Positions 30,397 to 43,270 of a stretch of DNA of 64,000 bases are shown in pieces. This DNA comes from Lytechinus pictus (Eukaryota; Echinodermata; Echinoidea; Temnopleuroida; Toxopneustidae). Below the pieces are notes generated by a model. That model was given only the letters and a program-made list of their open reading frames with translations. It had not been told where the DNA came from and searched no databases. Position 1 is the stretch's first letter. Every line of letters begins with the position of its first letter. A program made the position numbers and the translations under genes. The stretch covers positions 7,638,501 through 7,702,500 of the forward strand of contig NC_087253.1 in the NCBI RefSeq assembly GCF_037042905.1, read 5' to 3'.

Positions 30397-30549
30397 ATGA
30401 GCACGGTATTTAAACTTGATCACATAAAAAGAGCAGCTCCAAAGAGAAATTTAAATGTTGAAGATGTAAAGAAATTAATATGGTTTGGAGGATTAATAGC
30501 TGGGTACATAACATATTTTTTAGCTCTTGGCTGCATATTCCTCAAGTGA
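30397..30549 (+). CDS. Putative 50-residue single-span membrane protein
   Basis: ATG at 30397 to TGA at 30547-30549. The N-terminal 24 residues are basic (HIKRAAPKRNLNVEDVKK). They are followed by a clean hydrophobic span, LIWFGGLIAGYITYFLALG, and a short tail ending FLK. A plausible acceptor (TTCTTAACAG ending at 30392) lies 4 bp before the ATG, so this may be the coding exon of a gene with an upstream untranslated exon. Small tail-anchored mitochondrial or ER subunits have this shape, but I do not recognise the family. No AATAAA signal was seen in the next ~100 bp. It could be chance; the charge and hydrophobicity layout argues mildly against that. Confidence 0.4.
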   Translation: MSTVFKLDHIKRAAPKRNLNVEDVKKLIWFGGLIAGYITYFLALGCIFLK

Positions 30550-30869
30550 ATATGGAATGGTTAACAAATGGATGTGTCTTGTCAAATAATACCTAGTCAC
30601 CCATGCATGTCCAACTTCCAAGTTTGTGTCCGTGTGGCGGCTGTAGCCCAAAGATGCCAAAGCTGTGAGTTCGACAAGTTTCTGTTGAATACTATTAATA
30701 AGTGTCAGAAGTTTAATCACAGGGAACTTATGATGTCACTTTCAATCTGATAACTGTCAAGAAATCAGAGGGATGAAAGTATGGAAACTTGGGATCTTAG
30801 GTCTTAATATGGTGGTTGTTTACCTGATTGCTATGAAAGCATGAATGTTTCTAAGAAAACAACCAGAGG

Positions 30870-31012
30870 ACCGACAGCTTAATGTCCTCTCCGAGACCTG
30901 GTAATGAGATGCGCCTTACTAAAGAGCACTAATGTACCAAGTGGGAATCAAATTCAGGTCACCGGAATCCGAAGCCCCCGCTTTACCGACTGAGCTATCA
31001 TTCCTGATTAGG
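30870..31012 (-). mobile_element. tRNA-derived SINE, minus strand
   Basis: On the minus strand: A box TAGCTCAGTCGGTAAAGCG, B box AATTTGATTCCC, then a body reaching about 30870. It resembles a tRNA head with an added body. The 3' limit is approximate. Confidence 0.75.
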
Positions 31013-31739
31013 CCAAGAAAATGACAAGAAAACCAACCAACTAAATTGGGAGATGTTTTCTATGTCATTATGTAATATGTCATGATGTTGGCACACATCT
31101 GCCAAATAGAGACAACCAGGGAAGGGCATACAAGAAAAGTCCCTGAATATAGAGAGGAGGCATATCAGCTTAAGTGGTCTTTGATGTTGTCCTTCAGGTA
31201 TTTTCTGCCACATCAATAGTGTCAGTGACTCCGGCTGTTAAAAACTGATGCCTTAAATACTCAGTTTAAGAAAATATGTCTGAAAAAAAAAGACAAGGAT
31301 TCCCTTCACCATGCATACCTATGTAAAGGACATTGACAAAGCTTCCGAAAAACAGGTACACATGCCACTATTGTAGGGCTTACACTAACGCTACTGTTCG
31401 TTCCATGGAGATTTAGATCAATATAAATCTTTAAAGACATCCATGGTATAAGAAATACGTCTAAAATATATCTAAAACTGATGTAATTGGGATGATACCC
31501 CTACAGTATTGGTAAAACATACTAATCTGTATTTGTAATGATGATTAGTTCAAATAATAAGGCTGGAGCATCTAAATTACAGCCATAATTTTGTATCACT
31601 GCTTTAATGGAGTGGGAAAACATTGAACTTTGCAATAATCTCTAAATAATTACTCCTTTGTGTGCCAAAGTGATGATCTGGCAAGTCTTACTCCTGACTG
31701 TGCTATAAATCATCTCTGAGCCAATCCAGAAAGACCCCA
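31013..31739. other. Unassigned stretch
   Basis: No motif recognised before the LINE remnant. Confidence 0.35.
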
Positions 31740-32500
31740 ACTTAGTGTATTCCACCTTAAAAACAGAGAGCAGATAAAAAACTGAGGATCAGATGGTAAC
31801 AAGTCAACCTATCTTGGCGTTATTCTAGACCGTTCTTTTTCATAAAAAGAACATGCTTCCAAAACAAATGCAAAATTTGGAGCAAGGAATATCATTCTGA
31901 AGAAGCTGGGAACAGATGGGGAATTGAGAGATGACAAATCTATCTGTACCACAGCTCTTGCTCTATGCTTCTCCACTGCTGAGTACGCAGCCCTTGGTGA
32001 CAAGTCTTAAATGGAGCTTGCAGGTCGAGCCATCACTGGCTGTTTGCGACTAACAGAAGTGAGTAATCTTTACCTTCTCTGTATTATTGCCCCATCGTAC
32101 ATCAGAAGAGAAGTCATCAGCACAGAAGAAGGAAAAAAAAACAATCAAGAGGATAGTATTCCACTCGTCAACCATCAACCTGCCAAGAGACTCAAATCTA
32201 GACACAGTTTTCTCCACTCAACAGAATCCCTTGACACGCATGATGACTCTGCACGCATGAAAGCGTCACCCTCTGGTCTAACAATCTCCAGTCTGTGATG
32301 CACGATCTCACCTATGGACTTAGTACATCACTCTCCAGGTCCAAGTGAAGAATGGCCTACCTGATCTTGTTTAAATCGCCTATGGGGCTACAATAGGGAT
32401 GGAGAAACTACCTGCAACTGTAAGGATGATCATAGGATACAACATTTTTGTGTCTGCTCCCTCCTACCAGAGCTTTGAACTGCCACTGCCTTTGCCACTG
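31740..32500 (+). pseudogene. Jockey-like LINE C-terminal remnant, plus strand
   Basis: Conceptual translation across stops gives YLGVILDRSFS, KFGARNIILKKLGTD, TTALALCFSTAEYAA, GRAITGCLRL and IAPSYIRRE, in the order found after the RT core of jockey-type elements. TAA at 32009 and other stops break it. The 3' end is not marked by a tail. It faces a second copy of the same type on the opposite strand. Confidence 0.75.
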
Positions 32501-32879
32501 CACTAGAGTCTTTTCACAGGAAAGCTACATGTAGATCTTGTACCATTAACAGGACATGACATCTTTAATGAACTAAAAAGAAGTGTGTCATTAATTATCT
32601 GACTGGTAGAAGACACCTATTTATGGTAATCTGACTTTTGGAAGGGGGAGGGGGCAGGGACTTGATTGGTTCCTGATGGGGTTGTCGGTTAGGCTAAAAC
32701 TTTGCTGAAAACGGTGCCTACATTCTGATTGTTAGTGTTTTAAGGTGAAATTACAATTTGACAGTAAAAGAGCAAAGATATTCTATGCTATCAATCTTAC
32801 CTTATATCTACATACCCCCATAAAAAGCCACGTTTTGGAGACCTAGACTCCTGCACACCTAGGCTCCCATTTGGTCATA

Positions 32880-35450
32880 GTATACTGCATGATTTTAAAC
32901 GGCAATATTTGCTCTGTGCCCATCTTCTCGGGTCAGTACACAGGTCAGTAGAGGGTTCAAGCAAGATTTGGCTTTTGGGTTGAACGACTCCAGATCTTTG
33001 GCAGCGCACGGCTCTGGTAGGAGGGAGGGGGGGAGACCAAAAGGTGATGCACTGTCTGATCCTCTCCTTAGTCGTAGATAGTGTCTGCATCCCTGCTCAG
33101 TGTAGCCCCGAACTGCATATTGAGGACTTTGCACCTTCCTGTTCCAGACCATAGGCGATTGAGACATAGCCAGGATGGCCATTCGTCACTTGTACCTGGG
33201 GGCCAGATTCGCTAGGTCACATGGAAAGCTTTTGCGTCACAGACTAGCGGTGGTTTGACCATAGGGTGATCCTTTGGCTGTGTGCATAGCCATCAAGGGA
33301 TTCAGTCAAGTGAAGGAAACTGTCTTGATTCGAGTCTCTTTTTGGCAGGTTCAGAGTTAAAGAGTGGAAGAAGAAGGAAGTTTTTTGCTTGTTTTTCCAC
33401 CTGTGCTGATACCTCTATGTGTGGGACTGTGTCACACAATAGGTAAAGATAATTTACTCTTTTTGGTAGCAGACAGTCGGAAATTGCTCTGCAAACAGCA
33501 TTCAGGACTGGGTTAAACTTGTAGAATACAGCAGAGCTGTTGAACGGATGGTTTGGCATCAGCTCCCCATATCGTGCTAGCAAGCCTGTTTTTGATGTTG
33601 TTCCTTTCTCCAGCTTTTGCCTTTGTCTTGGAAACATATTCTTTGTATGCAAGAGTGACGTCAAGGTAGGCAAGCTTGCTGGTGTGATTCATTCACTTTC
33701 AAGTTTCAACACCATCTGACCATCAGTTTACGGTCTGCATCTCTATTGTTAAGGTGGAAGAAGCTAAGTTGGATGTTCTCTTGATAGTAAAGAGCCAGAT
33801 ACGCCAGAGGATCACTGAATGTTTTTTCCACCTCTTCAAATGACTGCTTCTGTGAGGCAATGTACAGTTCATAAGCATTGGTAGCTCTTGGTGTTTGGGT
33901 GAACTAGTTGGTAGTTTGTGTATTTGGGCAAGGATATTTCTTTGTGGGGGACCATTTTTCTGCCTCCACCATTTGCTGCTGGAACCACTGAGATTCACAA
34001 ACAACCGGTCTAAATTAGCCTTGTCAACTTGACGTCCTTTGTCATCACAATGACTTTCCTCGTAAGTAGGCCTACCCTATGATTAACTGTTATATAAGCT
34101 GCAGAGAAGTCAACAATGGCTGCTCTAGTTTTCAGACCTTCCTCAAACCATTTGATGTACTGAGTCAGATTCAGTAAAGGACTTTCCTGGCCTGAATCTT
34201 GCATACTTGAATGAGGAACTCAGTCACAAAGGGAGGAATGCGTTCAATCAGGAGCCTTTCAAATGGCTTGTATGTGTGACAGAGTAGACAGATTGTTCTG
34301 TAACTCCTTTGGCTGATTGGTTCTTTACCTGGCTCTAGTTAGGCAACTACCCTCAATTTCCTCTTGCCGTTGTTTTATTTTTTCATGCAAACAGTGGTTT
34401 AACATGTCAGCAGCCATTGGGCTGCAACAGGTTCAAGAAGTGTGATCTGCTCACAGAGGAAATCTAATCCAGGTGCCTTGTTGCTCTTCATTATTTTCTT
34501 TGATAGCATAGCACAAGCAGACAATACGTTCATGCTGAATGGTCTTGTGGTTTCAAATGACTCTTAGTTGGGAGGCTGTGTCTGCACTTTTAGGGAGGTT
34601 GGCTCTTCGCGGGCAATAAATAGGGATACCTTGTACACAAGAACATAGTTGGCAATTTGGTCGGTGGTCACTAGGGTTATAGTTTGAGACTCGCATAGTC
34701 GTTTTCAAGGATCCGAATTATTTTCCCCGGCTTTTCTGCTGTAGTGAGTCATATCCATTGATTTAATGAATTATTGTCACTTTTTTTTTACTATCCATAA
34801 TGACAATTGTCAATTTTCCCCCACATTCAAGTGTATCGGCACCAAAGGGGTAATTCTCAATATTCCTTTAATTATTAATTGTACAGCAGCTTCGTCATCC
34901 TTCAAGCCCGGAGAATAGTTTGTACGGCATCCTCGTGGAATATTTTTCTGTGATGATTCCTTCAACAGCTTTCCAAACGTGTCTTAATGTCGTAAGGAGT
35001 GCTGGAAGATTCTGTGGATAGGTATTCGGATCTATGACAAACTGCTCCCAGATTGCTTTCTTCAGGGTGAAAAGGAACTGTGCATGGAGTGATGGCTGCA
35101 TTCACCTTCAGCCCAATCGGTCGATGTTGAGTGTGCGGGAGAGGGTCAAGCACAACATTCTCAAATTTTGTCGGGTGATGAAATCTAATTTGCATGTGAC
35201 CAGTTCTCCACAGATTCTCCATCTCGTTGGTTTCTCCCGGGTTTTCTCCATACCCCCAGATAATGCTGTGACTGTTGAAATCCCCAATAATTACATTTCC
35301 TAGATCGGAGGTGGCTTCTCGAGTAAGGGAGAAAGATTGGTTAGGAGGTTTATAGAAAGAACTTAAAGAAATACTCATAAGTTCAATGGTTAGGACTTTG
35401 CCCTTTAGCTTGATGAGACAATAATAGGCCATCCTCTTAATCAATTATAC
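32880..35450 (-). pseudogene. Jockey-like LINE, endonuclease to C-terminus, minus strand, decayed
   Basis: Read on the minus strand from 35450. An apurinic-type endonuclease segment (VIIGDFNSHSIIWGYG, open 35444-34962) comes first. RT motifs follow: KSNKAPGLD near 34480, GKEP..SYR and ICLLCHTYK near 34290, and VDFSAAYITVNHR near 34100. Last is a C-terminal region with ARYGELMP and AISDCLLP, open 33673-33302. The RT FADD block was not found intact. Multiple stops and frameshifts make it non-functional. Jockey-type LINEs retrotranspose by nicking target DNA with the endonuclease and priming reverse transcription there. It lies tail-to-tail with the plus-strand remnant at 31740-32500. Confidence 0.75.
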
Positions 35451-36011
35451 TTGAACAGATATTAGACCTGCTAATTAACTGCTGGAATCAGTAATGCCCA
35501 TATAGAATGTCCAGGGACTAACCGGTTCTAGTGAGCAACAGGCTCAGAACTGCCCCATTGCCCATGGATGCATTGGTATAATAAAATAAAAAAGACAAAA
35601 CCTTGCAACAACACAGGAAAATTGCCAGAATTGCAGATAGAAACTTTGATAGATCATTGTGATTTACATAATTTAGTAGGTTCCCCCATAAAGTAATAAG
35701 CTGTTGAGTTCACAATCACTACAGTTTAGGAATTGTATATGCCATACTGATAAATAATTTCGTTTTCCTATTGCAGACACTTCACACTTTATTGGTTGGT
35801 CTTGGATATGTATTGAGATTGAGGAGCATTACTTTCCCTGCCTCCTGCACAGTTCGTATTCAAGGGATGTAAACAGATAAAAATGGAAAAAAAAAATTAT
35901 TTAATGGTGACAAAGATAAATGCACTTTATAGTATGGCTTTTACTTGCAACTTAGGCTGATTTATGCGGGTAATTTTGTTAAACAGTAGGTGGAGGGTTA
36001 TTTCTTACATG
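35451..36011. other. Unassigned; possibly the 5' end of the minus-strand LINE
   Basis: May continue the LINE upstream of its endonuclease segment, but no motif is clear. Confidence 0.3.
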
Positions 36012-36254
36012 CACTGTAAAAACTGTGGTGTTAAAACTGACACCAGTTGGTGTTAATAGAGGACCACACCTTGAGGTGTTAAAATTACACCCTATAGAGA
36101 TGGAACATAACACCAAATAGTGTCAATGTAACAACCAAAGGTGTTGTACTAATACCTATAGGTGTTTAACTAACACTGTCAATTTAACACCGGTGTAAAA
36201 TGACTGGTGTGGTCCTCTATGTACATCGGTTAACACCACAGTTTTTGCTGTGTG
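36012..36254. mobile_element. MITE with CTGTGGTGTTA ends
   Basis: CACTGTAAAAACTGTGGTGT on the left and TAACACCACAGTTTTTGCTG on the right are inverted repeats. The interior is full of GGTGTTA words in both orientations. Best copy of a family also seen at 36-192 and 60633-60806. Confidence 0.85.
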
Positions 36255-37964
36255 GGCACGGGTCCTGTATCTATTCATATTTTAAGAAAGGTAAATTTTC
36301 ATTTTCATTCATTTTGAATTTATTCTTATGATAAGCAGGTGTTTGCCTGCATCATGACTTGCGGTTGATTTGCTTAATGGGATGGAATGAGGAAAGGTGA
36401 TAAAGGTATTATTTCAATCGCGTTGCACATTATCTACTTCATGATTTTGAATCAATATGTACGCTACAATGCGGTTGAAAATAATAATGATACATGAAAT
36501 GTGACTTTATTAGTTAGCAAAGTTGAACTTTTTCTTTGTTTTATCATTCTTGTATAGCTAAAAGTGGGTGTTTATGTGAAGGCCTGTTTGCTTTCTTGTT
36601 ATTATAATCATAAGCCTACTTATATTTCCATAGCCCCAATACCTGAGATGATATTTGTTTATGCGTTAAATGTGATTTCATATTTAACAAGGAAGGCGGT
36701 GCCCCCCCCAAAAAAAAAAAAAAAAAAAAATCCGAAAAAGAAAAAAGGGGGTGGAGAAACAAAAAAGGCGAATAAAAAGGGAAAAAGGGTACAGCTTTAT
36801 TGTTTTGTTTTGTTTTTATTTTTTGTCAAAAGAATGTAAACATAAATTGAAACATATTGAAAATGCCTGTTTACCTTTTTGCTCCGTTTTTCCTCTCCCC
36901 ATCTACGCGACTCGTTTATTTCTTGTCATAAATTATAAAGTATGTATTGATCGGATTGTTTGAAAAGTGACTTTTTAAAAGTGCATTGACACAAAAAACC
37001 CTCTCTTCTGGTCGGGTAAACACTACCACCACTCGCCGAATCCGTACTATATTTTGTCGGGGTTTTTCAGAAAGCAATTTTCGGCAAGTATCTGCTCAAT
37101 GGGGAAGGCATTAAATGATTTAAAATTCCCTAATCTCTTTCCATATTTGAGGTGCTCATAAATACTTTCTTTCAAAAACAAGTTTTTAACCCCAGCATTT
37201 CAATTAAATTCGAGTTGATGAGGATACTAGAGACGCAAAAGACGTCTTTGCTTGATTAGAACTTGAGAAGCTCTGTAAGTTTTGGCACGATTTGCATTCA
37301 CTTACCGCCCCCTCCAAAATTAAATCTTCGCTATGCGGTTGTTAACAATATGTAAATAAATATCAGGTGGACAGTTGCTGTAATTAAGAAAAATAATAGA
37401 AGGCAAGCTGAAGTTAAAACATGAAAAGTGATCGGGCCATTGTGAATTACTGCCCTCTGTCGGGCATGGATGTACCTGTGTATTTATATCATCTGCCGAC
37501 TTTGCCATTTTATCATTTATGTGGCGAGCTCTGAAAGAGGTGTATGTACATTGCTAATGCCGTAAATTAAGGACCATGGAAAACAAAAGCTTTCCTTGAA
37601 GTCTTGCCACAGATAAGTACTGCTAAAGAACTTTGGGGGGATTTCAAGACCAATGTTTACAATACTGCATCAGAGGCACATGTACTTGGCCGACCAAAAC
37701 GGAAAAAAAATGATGACTGATTTTACCTCCGGGGAGGGGATGGAACGTTCATTCAGCATTTCATTTAATTGGAATGTGTCATCATCTATAGCATTCTAAA
37801 TGGATATCTGAATGTAATGTTGCATTCTCAAAAGAATATCCTGTGTATTTTGGGGATCGAAGTCTTTCTATAGTTGGGTTTTCCCAAATTTTAGAAAGAT
37901 TCCAGTCTCATGTGAGATATAAACTGATTTCTTCCAATATCATTTTCATAACCATGCAAGTAAT
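36255..37964. other. Unassigned stretch with C and A homopolymers
   Basis: C9 then A20 at about 36702-36730. No exon, LINE or MITE structure recognised. Confidence 0.35.
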
Positions 37965-38325
37965 TTCCTGAAGACATGATATTCATCAGGGTATAAAAAG
38001 GTTTGGTGCTCTACCGTGACGCTATCAAAGTTACAAACCGCCAGCACAATTTCGAAAAACCTGTGGAAAATAAATTGCATTTGAAAATGTAATTAATGGA
38101 ATAGATCGCCATTTTAACTCATGACTGCAACCGGGAACGCGATTATGTTCCATATTGTCTTGATATGTACGTTGATACCAGTCAATCATAAATATTTATG
38201 ATATTCATTAGAGTGTAATTGGTTTGACATGCTTGTCTTGCTGGTAATACATCAAAGTCGCAAAATACCAGCATAAGTTCTAACATTTTTAGAACAAAAA
38301 TAAATTGATTTTAAAATATAATTAT
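37965..38325. repeat. Pair of diverged ~220-bp direct repeats
   Basis: GATATTCATCAGGGTATAA (37978) and GATATTCATTAGAGTGTAA (38199) each start a similar block with ATCAAAGTT(A/CG)CAAA, CCAGCA and AATAAATTG. Confidence 0.55.
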
Positions 38326-39133
38326 CTTCTGACGACAAGAAGAAAAATGTCGAAACGTCGTATATATGACAGTCGTTTTCATGGCCATCATATATATTTT
38401 TTTTAACTTAGTGCACTTGGAAGTCTACACCTTGAAAAAAGTACATATATAAGCAAAGTTTAAATCTTACGGAAGCTTTGTAGTGCCAGAGACCCCTTGA
38501 GATGACGAAGTAATTTATCTCGTGAAGTCCCCTTTAATAATTGCATTTATTTGTATCGTTTGTTGTTGTTGCTGTTTTTGCGATTATAGACTTCAGAACC
38601 AAATACCAATGGTACTGAGAAAGGAACTATTTAATTCCCGAATTATTAGTGGGTGAAAGTGCAAGAAGTAGGGGAATCAAGTTCATACGTTCTTAAAAAC
38701 ATCTTACTTAGGTGACGTAACCCAGTGGTCCTATACCTTTTGCAGTAGTGAGTAGTAAAATTAAATGTGAAGTAAAATATGAAGTAAAATAGTCCACACC
38801 ACAAGCGTTCAGTAACTACCGTGTGAGTAAAAAAATAGTTGACACCTCACAAACTCCTAAATTAAGTGTAAAAATGTGTCATGAACACATGATTATTATA
38901 ATGGCCTGAAAGAGTGTTCTCCCAGATAATTTGATACCATATTTGTATGTCAACGATTGGATGATTTGATTTTAATTTGCGTCAAAGTAAGGCAAGACTC
39001 CAATAACTGAATCCAGATATCAATGGTCTGATATTCTTACAAGGGTTGCGTTAAAATCCATTCCTAAACAACTTTTCAATAATTTACACTATAATAAACA
39101 CGTTTAGAATCAACTCACACGTTAATTTGTGGA
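38326..39133. other. Unassigned stretch
   Basis: Contains TGTCGAAACGTCGTATATAT near 38347. No further structure recognised. Confidence 0.35.
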
Positions 39134-39420
39134 ATGTTGTGTCCCAGTAGATTAGTCTCCAGAACTTGAAACAGAGGGCCGTTGGTTCAAATCCCGACCA
39201 TCAGCAAGGAATTAATCCACAGTGTGATGCACTCCACCCAGGTGATATAAATGGGTAACGGCAGGAAGTAATTCCCCCAAAAGATGCGTGCGCCTTAATC
39301 GGTGCCCAGCTTAGACGGGGTAATAATAACAACAGGGCATTTTTTAAAGCGCCGTGAGCACTGAAAGGTGGACCTGTGCGCTAAATAAGTAGCCACCATT
39401 ATTATCATTATTTCATTGAA
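39134..39420 (+). mobile_element. tRNA-derived SINE, plus strand
   Basis: Degenerate A box (CCCAGTAGATTAGTCTCC), clear B box GTTGGTTCAAATCCC at 39181-39195, then a body including CACCCAGGTGATATAAATGG and AAAGCGCCGTGAGCACTG, and an ATTATT-rich tail. Confidence 0.8.
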
Positions 39421-40329
39421 AAGGGATTTGCAAATATGTTTACTAACTCATGTAGGATTATGATATCATTTGCATCTGGATTAATTCGCAGTCTTGCCTT
39501 ACTTGGGCACAAATCAAAATGTATTACACCCCTTTCCCTCCACTCTCTTAGCTTCAACGGAGCGTATTATTATACCCTCTTTTGTCTTTTTTTCCTCGTA
39601 AAAAAAATCCCACGGAGAAAGATGGTACTAGTACGTAACTTTAGCCCCCCCCCCCCTAAACGTGTTGCAATTATAGTAACTTTTCCATTATGACAACTAA
39701 ATTTTTATAAATCTACATTGTAAAAGTTCTCAACAGCCAGAATCAAGAATCAAGCTTTACAGAATAATTACAATAATGGAAAATATAGTTTTACGTTCTT
39801 TTGAAACGGGCATGTGTCCTCATCGCTGAATCCTTGGCCTTCCCTGGCATACATATCATAGTACTGTTCTATTAGGCAAACCATGGTTTTACAACGAATA
39901 TACCAAAGGTTATGGCCCAAATAAATACATGTATTATAATGTAACCTGGTACCCCAAATCCAACAAGTCGCCAGGGAAGGTTCTCTGTAAATAGCTACAG
40001 ATGTTTTTTGTTTAATAAAAGTTAAAGTTACCTTTTTCTGAAAGAGTTTGTCTTCTTCATGTTGTCAAAATTTTAAGTTGAAGAGTTCAATGAAATAGAA
40101 AATATATGATTTTTCAAAACACATTTTTTTGCATAGTGTACACATCTCAGGCTTGAGTGAACCCCGAACTTCAAAATTTGTTTTTCTGTTATTCTTCGAA
40201 TTTCTCTCTCTCTCTCTTAAATTCTATTCAAGTTGAAGTTCATTTATTTAAAATCAACACATCATATTATCACCCCAATAAATATACATACACTGAAAAT
40301 GAGTACGTAAACACGTTTCAGTTAGATTA
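39421..40329. other. Unassigned stretch
   Basis: A C10 run at 39645-39654 and a TCTC microsatellite near 40203. No gene recognised. Confidence 0.35.
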
Positions 40330-41600
40330 AAGCAAAGTCAAATTTATTTAGGACCCCCATAAAAGCAAGGCTTTTGAGCGGGGCCCTGGGATATTTAACA
40401 TTTAAGAACATAAAATATAGGATATACTGATCTACAAAATACAAAGGAAAAAAGTATATAAGGTCAAGAAGCTAAACTAGAATGGAAACTTTTACAAACA
40501 GACATATACAGACAAACACACACAAAGACACACCCTCTCACACGTCCGCACAACACACATGCTTCAAAATGATTAGTAAATTGTCATTTTAAATGTAGAC
40601 ACAAAATGAAGGAAAATAATCATAATCCTTTAAGAAAGTACATTTTGGATAACCATTTGAGCATGGAAAGGGTTGTACTATTTCTATTACAACAGGCAAG
40701 CTGTGCCATTCTCTAATGCAGGGTCTATGAAATATTTTCAGAGTGACATTTGTTCCCGCAAAAGGATGAACATGATCACTTCGACGTGTACAATAATTAT
40801 GTATTTGTGAGTTCTGAAGATTTTTCTAAATACTCTTCAGGCAGTGATCACACCTAAAATATAAACAATACACAATTGAATGACACAAGTGGTAGCATTT
40901 TCATATACTTGGATGTATATGATTTCAATTTTTCATAAGTCGTATTGCCTACTTGTGCAATACTCTAAACCTATCAAGATATGAGTTGAAAGTTTTTCTC
41001 CAAGCAAAATTGCAATGTGTCAAGTAAGATATAATAATAATACTATGTATTGTTATCAGAATCATTCTCGGCAAAATTTTAACCTATAAAAAAAAGCAGA
41101 CAGCATCTATATGATTTTTTCAGGATAAACGATCATCGATACCTACCAAAGGAACAAAATATTCGCACTAGGTTCAACGTCAGGACCCCCTCCTTGAAGA
41201 CAATACAATTTGGAAGCTTATTAACCCCCAAGAGCACGTAGAGCGGAAATTTGAACTTGGTTCTTTGAAGATTCAACGATAGATTATTACAAGGAAAACC
41301 ATGCTTACAGCTCTTTGAGTTCATGATTTGCAACTAGTAACAATTTTTTTAGTGACTTAGTCAGAAACAGTTTGGTATCATCAGCAAACAAGGAGTATCA
41401 AAAGAATGTTGATAAGTATATATCATAAAGAACAGAAGACCAAGAACAGAACCCTGAGGTACTCCAAATGTAATAATAGCATGTTTGGATCAAGATCATT
41501 CTATCAAAACCAATTGTGTCGTGTCACACAAATACATTTAGTCAAGTTCTTGTATGCGTTACTTTTCATCATTTTTTTACAAATTTAATATCATTTTAAC
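40330..41600 (-). pseudogene. CR1/jockey-type LINE RT remnant, minus strand
   Basis: On the minus strand 41466-41425 encodes GVPQGSVLGLLFF, the RT motif of non-LTR elements. About 40 bp downstream 41390-41360 encodes FADDTKLFL, the catalytic Asp pair. The remainder toward 40330 is noncoding and has the style of a LINE 3' untranslated region. The two motifs are spaced closer than usual, and frames change between them, so internal sequence has been lost. A dead fragment. Confidence 0.7.
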
Positions 41601-42311
41601 TCTTGGGATTTTCTTTATCAATCTCAATGAAAAATCTCAAAATTCATGTGTGGCAACTTCTTATTGCTTTTAGGTTGACAGGTGGCATATTTCATGTGGA
41701 TAGTTGTACATAGCTTTTTGTCTAAAACAGGTAACGTAAAATTAACCAAAGACAGTGGTGTGAACTGGAATTTGTCGGAGGGTTCTCATTTCCGCGAACT
41801 CGACATAAATCACACTTAAATGTACATGACATAATGGAAATGAGTTAAATAAACCCCTGGATCATAGGGCGAGTCTACCCTCACATTTCGCAATCGGTCG
41901 TAGGACTGTTTTTTAACGTTGCATCGGTATGCAATATCCAAAATGTAATTATTCTTTTTGTAATAATAATAATAATTATAATGACAAAATACAATATTTG
42001 AACAGTGCTTATTACAGTGTTCCTAAACTCTGTATTCCCGACCTTTCGCTGGAGAACGCGAACGCTTATTTACGACGGTATACTGATTTTGGAAGAGACT
42101 TTTGGGCCCGTCATCATGGTCGTAAATCTTTGTCCTGCAATGCAAATTGTGTGAAATTCGATTTTTTTTTTTCGTTTCGCATCTGGAACGGAAACATTCA
42201 ATCTGCGTTTTGTCTGCAAAATTCTGTTTGCTACTATGGTAACAGCGATATATCCGATTTAGGACGACTTTCCAGAGCCACATTTGGTTCCTCCCAGAGC
42301 TCGAGAGGCCG
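41601..42311. other. Unassigned stretch
   Basis: An open frame (41929-42339) has low-complexity Asn at its start and no recognisable domain; it overlaps the next MITE. Confidence 0.35.
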
Positions 42312-42600
42312 CCCGGGGGGGGGGGGGCACTTCCATTGACGAGTGGATACCAGGCGCGACCACGTGTAAAAAGGGAAAGAGTGGGCAAGTACGTTACGGA
42401 TAGGCCTATGTAACGTTATAAGGGTGTCAAAAACGATGATTAAAATACTGAAAAAAGGGATATATTTCCAATACTTGTAGGGTTTCACAAGCCAAATACT
42501 TAAGAGATGCATTTTCATAATCTGGAAAAAAAAACTTGCTTCCCGAAACCCAATGATCGCGCCTGGTATCCACTCATCCATGGAAGTGTTCCCCCCGGGA
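42312..42600. mobile_element. MITE with CCCGGGGGGG ... GGATACCAGGCGCGA ends
   Basis: The left end (G13, CACTTCCATTGACGAGTGG, ATACCAGGCGCGA) is matched inversely at the right (CGCGCCTGGTATCCACTC, CATGGAAGTG, CCCCCCGGG). Confidence 0.9.
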
Positions 42601-43141
42601 ATTTGAATCTTATCCCCCATTTCTGGGGAAGGTAAAGCATAATGCCTATTACATTGTGGGCTAGAGGTATACCGTTTGTGTAGGAGGAGCAGGCAAAAGG
42701 AAAAAAACCGCAAATTTGGATTATGGCCTATTACATATGCTGTGTACATATCAACGCATGCGAAATGGTTTCGGCTGGAGAGGTGATCTGACCCATGGAA
42801 TCAATTGCCAGTGATCCACCAATAATCCACATTAAATGCAATTTCGATTCGATGGACTGTAATGATCTATATCTAAGCCTTAATTTAGTAAGTTTTTCTT
42901 CACTCAATATGTACTCGATTTGTTTGAAAAACCACTTTCTGATCCATGTCATAATCTACATTTCGCATGTCTCCCGCCAGCTGAAGTCATGATAGCCATG
43001 GTACAGTCCCGCCGCGAGCTCAGGCAGGCATAATATGCTATGAAGACCAGCCGTACATGCATGAAAGCGGGATTTCAACAATTTGGAATGACATGCTAGT
43101 ATCGCATGAAAGAATTTTGCACACGAAAAGCAGATATTTAC
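42601..43141. other. Unassigned stretch
   Basis: No motif recognised. Confidence 0.35.
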
Positions 43142-43270
43142 GGGCTGTAAAACAAAGCTTAGCAATGATTGTAGAACAGTGTTCTACGTTTGATTCTATT
43201 GACTATAATGTACAATCAATTTTGAAAATCGAGTCTATGATTAATCGTTAACTTTTGTGTTACCTGGCCC
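43142..43270. mobile_element. MITE of the GTAACACAAAG family, uninterrupted
   Basis: GGGCTGTAAAACAAAGCTTA and ACTTTTGTGTTACCTGGCCC are inverted ends. The interior has TTGACTATAATGTACAATCA, which is the intact form of the site disrupted at 63300. Confidence 0.8.

Noticed and set aside
33302..33673. Treating the 123-codon minus-strand frame as a host gene
   Set aside because: Its motifs match the LINE C-terminal block also found on the plus strand at 31740-32500.
41929..42339. 136-codon plus-strand ORF
   Set aside because: Begins with a simple AAT repeat, runs into a G-run MITE, no domain or splice signal.
42023..42749. Overlapping minus-strand ORFs of 121 and 171 codons
   Set aside because: They read through the inverted arms of the 42312-42600 MITE and have no coding signature.
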